Below are positions 1 through 9,900 of a stretch of DNA of 64,000 nucleotides, piece after piece. Within the stretch, counting starts at the first letter, position 1; every line of letters starts with the position of its first letter. Location: positions 69,006 through 133,005 of the forward strand of contig JAKBTR010000050.1 in assembly GCA_021844275.1 (NCBI GenBank), given 5' to 3'. Source of the DNA: Nitrospirota bacterium (GTDB taxonomy: Bacteria > Nitrospirota_A > Leptospirillia > Leptospirillales > Leptospirillaceae). The translations under genes were made by a program, and so were the position numbers. The notes under the pieces were generated by a model, which saw only the letters and a list, made by a program, of their open reading frames with translations, had not been told where the DNA came from and searched no databases.

Positions 1-570
1 CAGGATCGGAACGGCGATCAGAAGGATGGAGACACGGTTTTTCTGGTTGTAGATCGGTGACGAAAACAGGGCGGGACCGCCGTTTTTCCGAAGACGTGAC
101 AGAAGTCCGAGAGCTTCTTTTTCATAGGGCTCGAGATTCCGGTAATCGTATCTCCCCAAAGATTTTCCTCCCGCATCGTAAACCTCCCAACCCGCGAAAT
201 GCTCGAGGGAACCCGATGCGGAAAGTGTTCCGATGGTTTTGCGAATCTTCTCGGAAGAGCCCAGAATGACGGGGTTCGACAAGGATTTGCCCAACAGGAT
301 GACATCCCGGATATCCTGCACCATGACCCGGCTGATGCCTGACGCCATGTCCCGGGCAGATTTGGGAAGCGGATTTCGGGTGACATAATAGGTGGCCATG
401 ACCTCCCGGTAATAGAGAACGACCATAATGGAGCTCGGAATGATCATCATCAGAAAGATCACCAGACCCACATTCCATCGCCAGGCCCGGGAACGCCCGC
501 CTGAAGCTCCCGGACCCGGTTCTTCCGACCGGATATGGGCCGCCCGGATATCGTCTGCCGATTCGCTCAT
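1..570 (-). CDS. Membrane-anchored sensor protein, N-terminal part (runs off left edge)
   Basis: Reading frame open from the ATG at 570 to the window edge, giving the first 190 residues. A polar cytoplasmic N-terminus (about 32 residues) is followed by one strong transmembrane helix (residues about 33-53, core GLVIFLMMIIPSSIMVV). A soluble, presumably periplasmic region then runs to about residue 180, and hydrophobic residues return at the very edge (ILLIAVPIL), as expected for a second membrane helix. Helix, extracytoplasmic domain, helix is the usual plan of sensor histidine kinases, diguanylate cyclases and chemoreceptors; the output domain lies outside the window, so the class cannot be named. 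It is 61 bp downstream of the flavin reductase gene and probably cotranscribed with it. Confidence 0.65.
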   Translation of the reverse strand, partial: MSESADDIRAAHIRSEEPGPGASGGRSRAWRWNVGLVIFLMMIIPSSIMVVLYYREVMATYYVTRNPLPKSARDMASGISRVMVQDIRDVILLGKSLSNPVILGSSEKIRKTIGTLSASGSLEHFAGWEVYDAGGKSLGRYDYRNLEPYEKEALGLLSRLRKNGGPALFSSPIYNQKNRVSILLIAVPIL

Positions 571-631
571 GAGTCCATCCTTTCCACTGAAAAGTCCGCC
601 GCTTTCCTGTATGCGGATATGGGTCGACTTT

Positions 632-1402
632 TCACCACTGTTCCTTGTGGACCCGTTCTTCGGGATATCCTGCCTCCCGAAAGAAAGTCTCCGACTGTCC
701 AACCATTTCAGGGGGGCCGCAAATGTAGATGTCAGCCCCGTCCGCTTCGCGCACAAGTTCGGGAAGAAGCCGGGTGATTCGACCGGAAAGCCCTTTCCGG
801 AAATTGGGCACGGGACTCTCCTCCGGCATTGCCTTCTCGCTCCGGGAAAGGGCGGTCACGAGCTCAAAGCCCGAGCGTACAAGGGCATAGTCCGTCAGCT
901 CCTTTTCGAAGATGAAATCCGAGGGACTTCGATAACCGTAATAAAGACTGACCGGGACCTTCCGGTCCTCCATCAGGATTGTCCGGATCATGCCGCGAAG
1001 TGGCGCGATCCCCGAACCTGATGCAACGAAGAGATATCGTTCGGGGGGCGGCTCGTCGGACGGTCGAAGAATGAAGGATCCGTAGGGACCGTCGATGTTG
1101 ATGGTGTCGCCGGGACGGCATTCATGAATCCGGTTGGAAAAGAATCCCCCGTCCCCCACACGCGTGATCGTGAGCTCGAGAAATCCCTTTTCCAGATCCC
1201 TTGGAGACGACGCCACGGAATAGGCTCTCCGGACAGGGCGCCCCTTGGTGTTTAAAAAACCGGGAATGGACGCCATGACAAACTGGCCGGCGCGAAAGGA
1301 AAAGGGCGACTGCTCCGGCAAGGCCAGCCGAAACGTGCAAACCCTTGGTGTTTCCTGGATAATGTCGGTCAGAGTGGTGGGCAGGACTTCACGGACAGCC
1401 AT
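632..1402 (-). CDS. FAD/NAD(P)-binding oxidoreductase of the ferredoxin-NADP reductase (FNR) family
   Basis: 256 residues covering the whole two-domain FNR fold. The N-terminal barrel carries the flavin-binding RAYS motif (about residue 59). The C-terminal nucleotide domain shows GSGIAPLRGMI (about 127-137) and the CGPPEMV motif near the end, and the protein ends in an aromatic residue (EQW) as many FNR proteins do. No iron-sulfur or globin domain is fused, so it should pass electrons between NAD(P)H and a separate protein or quinone partner that cannot be identified here. It lies 49 bp after an ABC-2 permease and 61 bp before a membrane sensor, suggesting an operon. The family is certain; the physiological partner is unknown. 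Confidence 0.85.
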   Translation of the reverse strand: MAVREVLPTTLTDIIQETPRVCTFRLALPEQSPFSFRAGQFVMASIPGFLNTKGRPVRRAYSVASSPRDLEKGFLELTITRVGDGGFFSNRIHECRPGDTINIDGPYGSFILRPSDEPPPERYLFVASGSGIAPLRGMIRTILMEDRKVPVSLYYGYRSPSDFIFEKELTDYALVRSGFELVTALSRSEKAMPEESPVPNFRKGLSGRITRLLPELVREADGADIYICGPPEMVGQSETFFREAGYPEERVHKEQW

Positions 1403-1451
1403 GGCTCATTATCCCCCTGCCTGTCCGACGTGTCAAACTTCTGTCGAGTCT

Positions 1452-2309
1452 TTAACTCCCCAACTTCAAGGAAAATCCGACTTTTCTCGCCCGGCTCAGG
1501 ACCCAGGAAAAAAGAGCCAGTCCCCCGGCAACATAGATGCCGTCTTCCAGAACGGCCAGAAAAAAGTGTTCCCATGAAAATCCCTGCCCGGCGAGAACCT
1601 GTCGCATACCTTCGAACACGTGCGAGGCCGGGACGAAAAAGGCGACCTGGCGGAAGCCCTGCGGAAGGACGGAGACCGGGTTGAAAACGGCACTGACCGG
1701 CTGAAACAGGAAGATGACACCCCATGCCAGCACCTCCGCTTCCTGGCCGAAGCGGAGGATCAGTGCGGTCGTCATGATTCCCAGTGCCCACCCCATGACG
1801 ACGAGACAAAAAACAAACGGGACCAGTGCGATTCCAATATTGAACAGGGAGTACGAAAAAAGCAGGTAGGCCAGCAAAATGGCCGTTCCCGAAGACAGCG
1901 TGATCTTCAGGAGCCCGGTGACCATGGCGCCGGCGATAATATGATAGGGTGTCACCGGAGCAACCATAAGATTGTAAAGATTGCGAGACCAGATTTCCTC
2001 CAGAAAAACGACAGAGATCCCCTGTTGGGATCGGTACAGCATGTCCCAGAGAAGAAGGCCGCCCAGGAGGGCTTGTGCCGCTCCCGTTCCCGGAAGGATC
2101 CCCTGACGGAGGTAAAGCGTCAGAAACCCCCACACCAGAAGGTCCAGCAATGGCCAGTAAAAAATTTCCATCCATCTCGGCACGCTTCTTCGATAGAGAA
2201 AAAACTGCCGGAGAAGGATACCGGCCATAGGACGCCACGCGAACAGGGAAACCGATGGCCGGCGGAGACGATTTTCTTCTCCCACCCGCTCCGGCGGTGC
2301 ATCACTCAC
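1452..2309 (-). CDS. ABC-2 type transporter permease
   Basis: 285 residues with about six hydrophobic segments and the ABC-2 permease pattern: a polar N-terminus, then helices from about residue 45. The conserved central stretch NLMVAPVTPYHIIAGAM and the late loop FFVPASHVFEGMR are typical of exporters such as NodJ/DrrB-like permeases. Its start overlaps the end of the preceding ATPase gene by 8 bp, so the two are translationally coupled and form one exporter. The substrate cannot be told from sequence. A TolC-type channel and a beta-barrel protein upstream in the same run hint at export across both membranes, although no adaptor (membrane fusion) protein is present. Confidence 0.88.
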   Translation of the reverse strand: MSDAPPERVGEENRLRRPSVSLFAWRPMAGILLRQFFLYRRSVPRWMEIFYWPLLDLLVWGFLTLYLRQGILPGTGAAQALLGGLLLWDMLYRSQQGISVVFLEEIWSRNLYNLMVAPVTPYHIIAGAMVTGLLKITLSSGTAILLAYLLFSYSLFNIGIALVPFVFCLVVMGWALGIMTTALILRFGQEAEVLAWGVIFLFQPVSAVFNPVSVLPQGFRQVAFFVPASHVFEGMRQVLAGQGFSWEHFFLAVLEDGIYVAGGLALFSWVLSRARKVGFSLKLGS

Positions 2310-3072
2310 GAACGGACTCCTCCATTTTCCGGCTTTCGCGGACCCGGGCCATCGAACGCAAAAAAACCTCCTCCAGATTGTCGCAATCGAATTGCCGGAA
2401 AAGCTCTTCCCCGGATCCGCATGCCACCGTTTTTCCGGATTCGATCAGAAGGATGCGGTCTGACAGGCGTTCCACTTCCCGCATGTTGTGCGAAGTGTAG
2501 ACCAAAGCCAGTCGGTCCGACTCCACCTGTTCCCGAAGGACGGAACGGACTTCGGCGGAGGCTTCGGGATCGAGTGTGGCGGTGGGTTCGTCCAGAAACA
2601 AAATCTCCGGGCGGGAAATCAATGCCTTGGCAAGAGACAGTCGGGCAATCTGTCCTGTCGACAGTCGGCCCACCTTTGTCTGCGCCAGGGACTGCAGGGA
2701 AAATCGGACCAGCATGTCCTGTACGGCCTGTGCGGGTGCCGCCAGGTTGTAGACAAGAGCGAAGACTTCCAGATTTTCCCGGACAGACAGGGAGTAAGGC
2801 AACGAAAGATCCGTGGAGGCATAGTTGACGAGATGGGCGATCTTGCGCCGGTGCCGAACGATATCGACGCCAAAAATCCGGACCGTTCCCTCATCCGGCG
2901 TAAGGAGTCCCAGCAGCATTTGAAGAAGGGTCGACTTCCCGGCACCGTTGGGACCGACAATGGACAGGACCTCTCCTTTGGAAACCTCAAGAGAAATCCC
3001 GTCCACGGCCGGCGGCCTTTCCGGGGAAAATCGTTTCGCGAGACGATGGGCCACCAGAACATGTTCAGGCAC
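2302..3072 (-). CDS. ABC transporter ATP-binding protein
   Basis: 256 residues, one nucleotide-binding domain. Visible motifs are Walker A GPNGAGKST (about 38-46), a variant signature LSTGQIARLSLAKAL (S-T-G-Q in place of S-G-G-Q), Walker B ILFLDEPTATLDPEA and the switch histidine in VYTSHNMREVE. The DrrA/CcmA-like order and the 8-bp overlap with the ABC-2 permease show it powers that exporter. Its own start overlaps the end of the preceding one-helix protein gene by 8 bp, so the three are tightly coupled. The protein is cytoplasmic and membrane-associated; the substrate is unknown. Confidence 0.92.
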   Translation of the reverse strand: MPEHVLVAHRLAKRFSPERPPAVDGISLEVSKGEVLSIVGPNGAGKSTLLQMLLGLLTPDEGTVRIFGVDIVRHRRKIAHLVNYASTDLSLPYSLSVRENLEVFALVYNLAAPAQAVQDMLVRFSLQSLAQTKVGRLSTGQIARLSLAKALISRPEILFLDEPTATLDPEASAEVRSVLREQVESDRLALVYTSHNMREVERLSDRILLIESGKTVACGSGEELFRQFDCDNLEEVFLRSMARVRESRKMEESVRE

Positions 3073-3688
3073 CCGCTGCCCCGGATTTCAGGTTCATAAA
3101 ATGCATTATATACCGGTCTCCCGTGTTCCCCTTGACTCCGGTAAAGGAGATGTAAAGGTCAAAAGACGGCGTCCGGGGCAGAACAGGAAAATGAATGGGA
3201 ACATCGACTGACTCTCCCGGAGAAAAGACACGGTCCCGGTTCCAGGAAACAGATCCCACGGAAGCCCCCTGCTTGCCGTCGACCCATCGCGGAGGAGAGG
3301 AGAGAAGAAGGGAAATCGGCCCGGTCTCTCTGTTGAACGAAAGGCGGAGAACGACGTCGATACCGGAGCCCGCCTGACGCACCGACAACACATCCGCCGC
3401 AAATCGCGAAGTCTGGACATGCGTGACGGGGAGACTGGAAGGATGGCTCTGGGGAAAAAGTGTCGTGGGGGGAACCGGAAGCGGAACCTGGTTGACCCCG
3501 TTTTGCCCCTCCTGAAACAACGTATGGTGATTGGGGAGCGTGATATAGAAGAAAATGGTGTAAAAGATCCCGGCCAGAAAAAGCAGGACCCCTGCCCCTC
3601 CCAGAATCCAGAAGATTCTCCTGGACCCTTGTCCGGGCACCGAATGGGAAACCCCCAGGGAGTCGAATCGTGAACGGTCGTCATCCAT
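3065..3688 (-). CDS. Hypothetical single-pass membrane protein in the exporter operon
   Basis: Not a family I recognise. The ATG at 3688 (207 residues, starting MDDDRSRFDS) has a GGAGG about 13 bases upstream; a TTG four codons earlier is also possible but sits too close to that site. A cytoplasmic N-terminus of about 25 residues is followed by one transmembrane helix (IFWILGGAGVLLFLAGIFYT). A soluble, probably periplasmic beta-rich domain follows, with phrases such as DVVLRLSFNRETGPISLLLS and DVPIHFPV that look like an immunoglobulin-like or DUF2393-like fold. Its 8-bp overlap with the ABC ATPase gene argues that it works with the transporter, perhaps as an adaptor or regulator; this is inference. 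Confidence 0.7.
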   Translation of the reverse strand: MDDDRSRFDSLGVSHSVPGQGSRRIFWILGGAGVLLFLAGIFYTIFFYITLPNHHTLFQEGQNGVNQVPLPVPPTTLFPQSHPSSLPVTHVQTSRFAADVLSVRQAGSGIDVVLRLSFNRETGPISLLLSSPPRWVDGKQGASVGSVSWNRDRVFSPGESVDVPIHFPVLPRTPSFDLYISFTGVKGNTGDRYIMHFMNLKSGAAGA

Positions 3689-3729
3689 AAACTGTGCCAA
3701 TCCTCCACATCATCACAAAAAAACCGGAT

Positions 3730-4461
3730 TCAGAACCAGAGTGAAATACCGGAGACCAACGGCGCAAGAAAAAGGAATGAACCGTTCGCATTCAGACCGG
3801 ACGGATCCATTTCCACAAACACGCCCATGGAAAGAGACGGAACGTGCCATTCGATTCCTCCCCCCCCATCCAGCAGGAGCCCGAACGGATGCCCGGTCAG
3901 GTTCCCGGCGTTCGAAGCGGACAACGAAACCATCCCTACATCCAGGCGTACATAGGGCGAGACCGTCCCCCATCCGGTGATGTCCTTCGGTAAAAGGTCC
4001 AGCAGGTTCCAGGCTGCCCCCGTCTTCACGATGAAGCCGGTCACACTGGCCGATCCGGAAATAGGACCCACCTGCTGGGCCGACGAAGAAGGGTTCACCG
4101 CAAAAGGGTTGCTCGAACTGAAGGGTACCGTCAGGGAAGGACCAGGCGTCATCTGAAAATAGGTCCCGGACAGAATCCATCGAAACTTTCCTGGCGCCTG
4201 CCCCGGATAGTAGGAGAGTTCGCCGCCCACCCCCAGACCGGCGTTCAGATAATCTGCCACACCGGACCCTACCGGGAGAAAATAGGAGACGGTCGGCGCA
4301 AACGACCAGTGATCCGGAGGAGGGGAAAGAACCGGAGCGACGGAGGGTTCCGAAAGAGACGGCGGAACGGAAGGACCCGGCAAGGGAGCATCGCTCCACG
4401 CGAACGCCGTCCAGACACACACCAGAACCACCCCACCAAAAAGGCTCCCCAACGTCTTCAC
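3730..4461 (-). CDS. Small outer-membrane beta-barrel-like protein
   Basis: 243 residues. An N-terminal signal peptide (MKTLGSLFGGVVLVCVWTAFA, cleavage near SDA) is followed by a proline/serine-rich linker to about residue 50. The rest is alternating hydrophobic/polar beta-strand sequence ending in a C-terminal aromatic (ISLWF), the usual signature of an outer-membrane barrel. The last 80 residues resemble the protein at 13569-14303: both have PYVR.D.G, a G.L.D.G.G.E block, a G.F.E block and a terminal phenylalanine. The start overlaps the tolC-like stop by 4 bp (ATGA), so the two are coupled. Function is unknown; partner or assembly factor of the TolC channel is my inference. Confidence 0.75.
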   Translation of the reverse strand: MKTLGSLFGGVVLVCVWTAFAWSDAPLPGPSVPPSLSEPSVAPVLSPPPDHWSFAPTVSYFLPVGSGVADYLNAGLGVGGELSYYPGQAPGKFRWILSGTYFQMTPGPSLTVPFSSSNPFAVNPSSSAQQVGPISGSASVTGFIVKTGAAWNLLDLLPKDITGWGTVSPYVRLDVGMVSLSASNAGNLTGHPFGLLLDGGGGIEWHVPSLSMGVFVEMDPSGLNANGSFLFLAPLVSGISLWF

Positions 4462-5870
4462 GGCAATCCTCCCGTCGGAAGGCTTCCGTGATCAAAGTCA
4501 TAATTGATCCCCATGTCTCTTTTGAGCTGTGCCAGACTGATGGCAAAATCGGCCTGGGCCTGGACAAGGTCGGAGCGAGCCTTGGCCAGATCGCGTTCCG
4601 TCTGGGTGACGGCCACAGTCGTTCCGGTTCCGACCCGGAACTGGGTTTCCGCAAGATCGACGTTTTGCATCGCCTGGTCCACCAGCGTCTGGGCATCACG
4701 AATTTTCTGCTCTGCCGTTCTCAGGGTATACAGGTCCGACAGAACGCTCTGGATGACCCCCTGGCGGAGATCTTCGCGCTGGAATCGGACCTGTTTGAGC
4801 TGGGCCCTTGATTGTCTGACCTGTTCCACGTTCAGAAAACCGTTAAAGATCGGGATCGACACGGTGGTGGCGATGGACCAGTTGTAGACCAGGGGAAAAA
4901 ACTCACTGTCCAGACTGTAGGCGCCCACCGTCTGGACGGTGGGCATAAACTGGGCCTGATTGAACCGGACGGCCTGTTTCTGTGCGACCGTCTGCTGATC
5001 CAGCTGCTTCAGATCGGGCCGGTGAGAGATCGCGATGGCCACGACCTGTTCCGGTGTGTAGGTGATGGAAATTCCCGGATGATAGGGTGCCACCCGGTAC
5101 GGGGCATGGCCGACCACCCCCATGGCACGGTTTAAGGACAGTTCGTCCACATGAAACTGGTTTTTGTCCTGGACCTGGGTCAGAATCATGTTGGACAGAT
5201 TGACCCGGGCGTTCAGCACATCATAGGCATTCGCCACGCCGTCATTGTAGCGCGCCTTGGCCACCCGGAGCTGCAGGCGATAATCCGCCAGAGTCAGTCG
5301 ATCGACTTCCAGCAGCTCCTGATCCTTCAAAACGCTGAAGTAAGCTTTCTCGACACCGAAAACGACGTCCGTGACCGTTTTCGCAGCCCCCTGGTGGGAA
5401 GCCTTGTACAAGGCCCTGTTCTGGGCAACCTGGGACCGTCTGCGGCCAAAGGCAAAAAGCGTCTGGGTCAGCGTCAGAGACGCCTGATAGAAATCGTAGG
5501 AAACCGGCGATTCCGGAATCGTGAAGGGAAAACCCGGCTGGGGTCCGAAGTTGCCTGTTTCGCGTGTGTAGGCCGAACTTCCCGCAAGGGTCGGGTAGTA
5601 CTGGCTTTGAGCGATCCCGATGCCGGCCTTTGCGCTGGTCACGCCCGCCTTGGCTGCTCCCAGTTGCGGTTGGCTCCGGAGGGCAATGGACAAGGCGTTC
5701 GGAAGCGTCAGGACATATCCGGTCGGTTCCCCGGCGCCGACGATCCGGCTGGACGGTTCACCCGAAGCCGGCACAGCCTGTTCAGGCGGAAGAGGAGCCG
5801 GATAGGACGCTCCCGTATAACCGAGTGAAAAAGAAAAGAGAAATGTCAGAATAACGAAGAGCTTCGCCAT
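4458..5870 (-). CDS. TolC family outer membrane efflux protein (first copy)
   Basis: About 470 residues with two tandem OEP repeats, the pattern of TolC/NodT/CusC channels. Repeat 1 has ALSIALRSQPQLGAAKAGV and a coiled-coil block; repeat 2 has VAIAISHRPDLKQLDQQTV; both contain the long heptad helices that form the periplasmic tunnel. I chose the ATG at 5870 because it opens directly on a signal peptide (MAKLFVILTFLFSFSLGYTGA) with AGGA nine bases upstream. A GTG at 5936 or ATG at 5921 would only add a basic N-terminal tail. First gene of a seven-gene minus-strand run and divergent from a lysR gene, which probably regulates it. It trimerises in the outer membrane. Confidence 0.88.
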   Translation of the reverse strand: MAKLFVILTFLFSFSLGYTGASYPAPLPPEQAVPASGEPSSRIVGAGEPTGYVLTLPNALSIALRSQPQLGAAKAGVTSAKAGIGIAQSQYYPTLAGSSAYTRETGNFGPQPGFPFTIPESPVSYDFYQASLTLTQTLFAFGRRRSQVAQNRALYKASHQGAAKTVTDVVFGVEKAYFSVLKDQELLEVDRLTLADYRLQLRVAKARYNDGVANAYDVLNARVNLSNMILTQVQDKNQFHVDELSLNRAMGVVGHAPYRVAPYHPGISITYTPEQVVAIAISHRPDLKQLDQQTVAQKQAVRFNQAQFMPTVQTVGAYSLDSEFFPLVYNWSIATTVSIPIFNGFLNVEQVRQSRAQLKQVRFQREDLRQGVIQSVLSDLYTLRTAEQKIRDAQTLVDQAMQNVDLAETQFRVGTGTTVAVTQTERDLAKARSDLVQAQADFAISLAQLKRDMGINYDFDHGSLPTGGLP

Positions 5871-5975
5871 TCCCTGTCTTCCTCGCCGGATTGGATGACG
5901 CCAAAACCTCAGGATTCCCATTTCGCCTTTAACCACACAGTAATCGAATCATTCCTTTACTCATTGATAAAAATT

Positions 5976-5981
5976 ATTATA
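5976..5981 (-). promoter_or_regulatory. Likely -10 element in the AT-rich tolC/lysR divergent region
   Basis: Reading on the minus strand there is a perfect TATAAT here, about 105 bp before the chosen tolC start. No convincing -35 hexamer sits 16-18 bp upstream, which would fit a promoter needing an activator such as the divergent LysR protein. The whole stretch 5937-6065 is strikingly AT-rich compared with its neighbours and is where LysR-type binding would be expected. Confidence 0.4.
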
Positions 5982-6065
5982 CAATTTAAAAAAGAAAATC
6001 GGCCTGAATTTTTATTTTTACAAACATCACCATTAACTTATGAAAAATAGCCACTGGAGCATCAA

Positions 6066-6998
6066 ATGACGCTATCTCAAATCCATACATTTATCGTCGT
6101 CAGCCAGACGCTCAACTTTACCATGGCAGCTCAGGAACTCGGCATCACCCAACCTGCCATCAGCACACAGGTCCAGCTTCTCGAAGAAGAACTCAAAACC
6201 CGGTTGTTCAACCGGGTTGGTCGACGGGTCTACCTGAGCCAGTCGGGACTTCTGTTTCTCGAACACGCCCGTCAGGTTCTCGAGAAAGTGGCCGAAACAA
6301 CAGAAGCCGTTACCCAGTTCAAGCCCGTTACCAAAACCGATCCCCTCAACCTCGGGATCGGTTTTGGTACGGGGTTCAAGGATGACGGACCGTTTTTGAA
6401 TTATCTCAGGGGAACATATAAAAATGCCACTGTCCAGTCACATCAGGCCCTTGATACCGACCTGGTGCGGGGACTCGAAGACCGGTCCATCGACATTGCG
6501 ATCACCCAAATTCCCGACGAATCTCCCCATCTGGACGAATGGACCGGATCGGTCGACCTGACACCTGTGATCAAGACAAACATTCTGGTTGTCGCAGCGC
6601 CCCACGCCGTTTCCCAGAACTGGCGGAGGGATCCCCGCATTCTGGAGGAGTACCCGTTGGTTCTGCCCGCACGGCACACGTTTTTCCGGGACTACATCGA
6701 CAACGTCCTGACCAGACTTTCCCTGAAGGTGAACGTTTCCCTCGAAACGCATGAAGCTACACTGATCCGCAAGGTCCTGCTGTCCGGAATGGGAATTGGT
6801 ATATTGCCCGCTTCTTCCGTCCGGGAAGAACTCGACCGGGGCGTTCTGACCGGACTGTCGGTCCCCGAACTGTCGAGCGGATCCATTTTGGGAATCCTGA
6901 CCCGGAAAAACGATCTTTCCGCTATTCCTTCACCGATTCAGCTGGGCGTCCGGATTTTCACCTCCGGCTGGATTCGCCTTACCTCAGGTCTTTCCTGA
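6066..6998 (+). CDS. LysR family transcriptional regulator
   Basis: 310 residues. The N-terminal winged helix-turn-helix is clear (residues 1-60: LNFTMAAQELGITQPAISTQ followed by LEEELKTRLFNR). The periplasmic-binding-protein-like effector domain fills about residues 90-300. GGAG lies six bases before the ATG. It is transcribed divergently from the TolC/ABC-2 operon, the standard arrangement for a LysR regulator and its target, so control of that exporter is likely; the effector is unknown. Its stop codon is immediately adjacent to the stop of the convergent RND gene, leaving no intergenic terminator. Confidence 0.93.
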   Translation: MTLSQIHTFIVVSQTLNFTMAAQELGITQPAISTQVQLLEEELKTRLFNRVGRRVYLSQSGLLFLEHARQVLEKVAETTEAVTQFKPVTKTDPLNLGIGFGTGFKDDGPFLNYLRGTYKNATVQSHQALDTDLVRGLEDRSIDIAITQIPDESPHLDEWTGSVDLTPVIKTNILVVAAPHAVSQNWRRDPRILEEYPLVLPARHTFFRDYIDNVLTRLSLKVNVSLETHEATLIRKVLLSGMGIGILPASSVREELDRGVLTGLSVPELSSGSILGILTRKNDLSAIPSPIQLGVRIFTSGWIRLTSGLS

Positions 6999-9900
6999 TC
7001 AGACTCCGGACGGTTTCGATGCTTCCCCGGACTCCCAGTCGACGCCGGATGGACCGGTCTTGACCGGAAAACGCCGGTGCAGGGACAGATAGGCCGTCGG
7101 AACAAGCACCAGCGTAAACAGCGTCGCCAGTGTCAGACCACCGATCACCGCCCGGGCAAGCGGAAGGCTGTTCGAGCTTCCCACATCGAACCCCAGCGCC
7201 ATGGGTATCAGTCCGAAAATCGTCGCAAGACTCGTCATCACCACCGGACGAAGACGCGTCCGGCCGGCACGGACGACAGCCGCTTCCAGGGAAAGTCCCC
7301 CTTCCCGTTGAAGACGGTTGGAATAATCGACCAGAAGGACCCCATTGCTGGCGGAAATGCCAACCGTCATGATAACACCCATGAAAGCGATTGTGGAGAA
7401 GGCGGTTCCGGTCAGGAAAAAAAGCCAGATAACACCGATAAAGCTCATCGGGACGGAAAACATGATGACCAAAGGGTCGAGCAAGGAGCGAAACTGCGTC
7501 GCCAAAACCATATAGACCAAAAGAATCGCCGAAAGGACGGCCAGGGCAAGCGACAGGAAAGCGCCTTTCTGTTGGGCAATCTGTCCAGCCAGAACGACGG
7601 AAAATCCTGGAGGAATATCGGCATGGGCCACATACTGACGAAGGTCTCTGGCGATTGCTCCCAGCGGTCGTCCCACCGGGTTGGCGGAAATTGTGATCAG
7701 ACGGGTCATCCTTTTCCGGTCAATCTCGTTCGGACCGGACGATTCACGAATCCGCGCGATGTCCCGCAATAAAATCTGCTGACCGGAGGCATTGGTCAGA
7801 AAAACATTTTTGAGATCTTCCAGGGAATGCCTGTAGGGTCGGTCGAGCTGGACAACAATGTTGTACTCGTTGCCGCTCACCGGATCCGTATAGATCGACG
7901 GGTTGTTTTCGTTCCCCACAAAACTCCAGAGCACCGTCGACGCGATCTGCTGGACGGAAAGACCCACGAGAGCCGCTTTGACACGATCCACCCGGACATC
8001 GAGTTCCGGAAAATGGAAATCGTTCGGAAGGATCTGGACGTCCCCGATTCCCGGAATCCCTTTCATCCGATTGGCAATATCCTCGGCAAAGCGTTCCCCC
8101 GTCGCGAGATCGTACCCGTAAATTTCGACATCGATGATCCCCTGGTATCCGAAATTCAGGATACGCTCGATCAATCCCCCCGGCATGAAGTATATGCCGA
8201 CTCCCGGAAACATGCCTTTCATGGCGGTGCGAACACGATCCATCAATTCATCCGACGACTCCCGCCGCTTGTCGGGATCCACCAGATTGACCTGGACGAA
8301 AGCCGTATCCGGGCCAGTGTTGTTTGTGAAGACCGAAGCCGCTCCGTTCGTTCCCCGACCGGCGGTATTTCTGAGACCGATATTGGAGGCGATCAGACGG
8401 ACATCGCGGGGAGGCAGCGTCTTCCGGATCACGTTCTCGACATCCTTGGCCAATTCGGTTGTCAGTTCGATCCGTGTTCCGGGAGGAGCCTGGATGTTGA
8501 TCGTGAACTGGCTTTCGTCCGGCGCCGGAAAAAATTCCGTTCCGATGAAATGGATCAGGGGAAGCGAAAGGACGAACGTCCCCAAAACCGTCAGAAAGAT
8601 CTTCCTCCGGTGATGAATGGCATACGAAAGCAACTTTTCGTATGCCTCCTCCACTTTGTGAAAGGTCCGCTGGAACCAGGCAAACGGGCCCCGGCGATCC
8701 GCCAGCGGGATCCTGTCCGGATGGAGAAACCGATAGCAAAGAAGAGGAGTCACCGTCCGGGAGACAAAAAACGAGGCAAAAAGAGCAAACGTGATCGTCA
8801 GTGCCATCGGCGTGAACAGCAACCGTCCGATTCCCTGCATGAAGACAACCGGCAAAAAGACGACCACGGTCGTGATGGTCGATGCCAGGATGGGCATGGC
8901 AACCTCTCGGGCCGCCGCCAGGAGTGCCCGGGGACGTGGAGTGGCGTCCACGGAAAAGTGACGGTAGATGTTTTCGAGTTCGACGATCGAGTCGTCGACG
9001 AGGCGCCCAATGCCCAGCGCCAGACCTCCGAAGGTGAAAATGTTCAGGGTCTGGTGGCTGAAATAGAGAAACACCATGGCGACAAGGGCTGAAAGGGGAA
9101 TCGCGGTGGAAATGATCAATGTCGCCGGGACGCTTCCGAAGAAGAGCAAGATCACAAGAATCGCCAGAACAGAACCCTGGAGAACTTCGTGAAAAAGGCT
9201 CCGGATCGATTGGCGGATATAAAGGGACTGGTCGAAAAACGTATTGAGACGAACCCCGGCCGGGAGACCCCGCAGTTTTGGCAAAGCCTTCCGGACTTCG
9301 TCCACGACCCCGACCGTGTTGGAGCCCGGCTGCTTGTTGACGGCCAGATAGACGGCATTTTCACCGTTGACCCGAACGATGTTGGTCTGTGTTTCCGCAG
9401 AATCGGTTACACGAGCGAAGTCCTTGACGAATATTGGAACAGCTCTCCCATCCGGCGTCTGCTGCACCGAAACGGGAACATTGTTCAGCGTATCGAGAAG
9501 ATGATGGGTGATTTGATTGTTGGTAAACAGGTTGTAATCTTTCGTCCCGACCTTGATATCTCCGGACGGCTGGATAAAGTTGGCCTGATTGATTGCATTG
9601 ACCACCTGCATGATCGAGAGATTGCGGGCAAACAACCGGTGAGGATCGACATTGATGTTGATCTGGCGGACCTTTCCGCCGTTCACGGTGGCCTGGGAGA
9701 CATTCGCAAGCTGTTCGAGCTGGGGTTCGATCGTGTTATAAGCAAGATCGTAAAGCTGGATCTGGCTCATCGACGGGTCCGACACCGTCACCGATACGAC
9801 TGGAATATTGGCGATATCGAACTTGAGGATGAAGGGTTGCTGGATGCCCGGCGGCAGCTGGTTCAGGATCTGGCTGATTTTCTGGACTGCCTGGACCATC

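Noticed and set aside
1620..2828. Long plus-strand open frame (402 codons) opposite the ABC permease and ATPase
   Set aside because: Low-complexity, Arg/Gln/Pro-rich translation with no domain; mirrors the GC-rich third positions of the real minus-strand genes.
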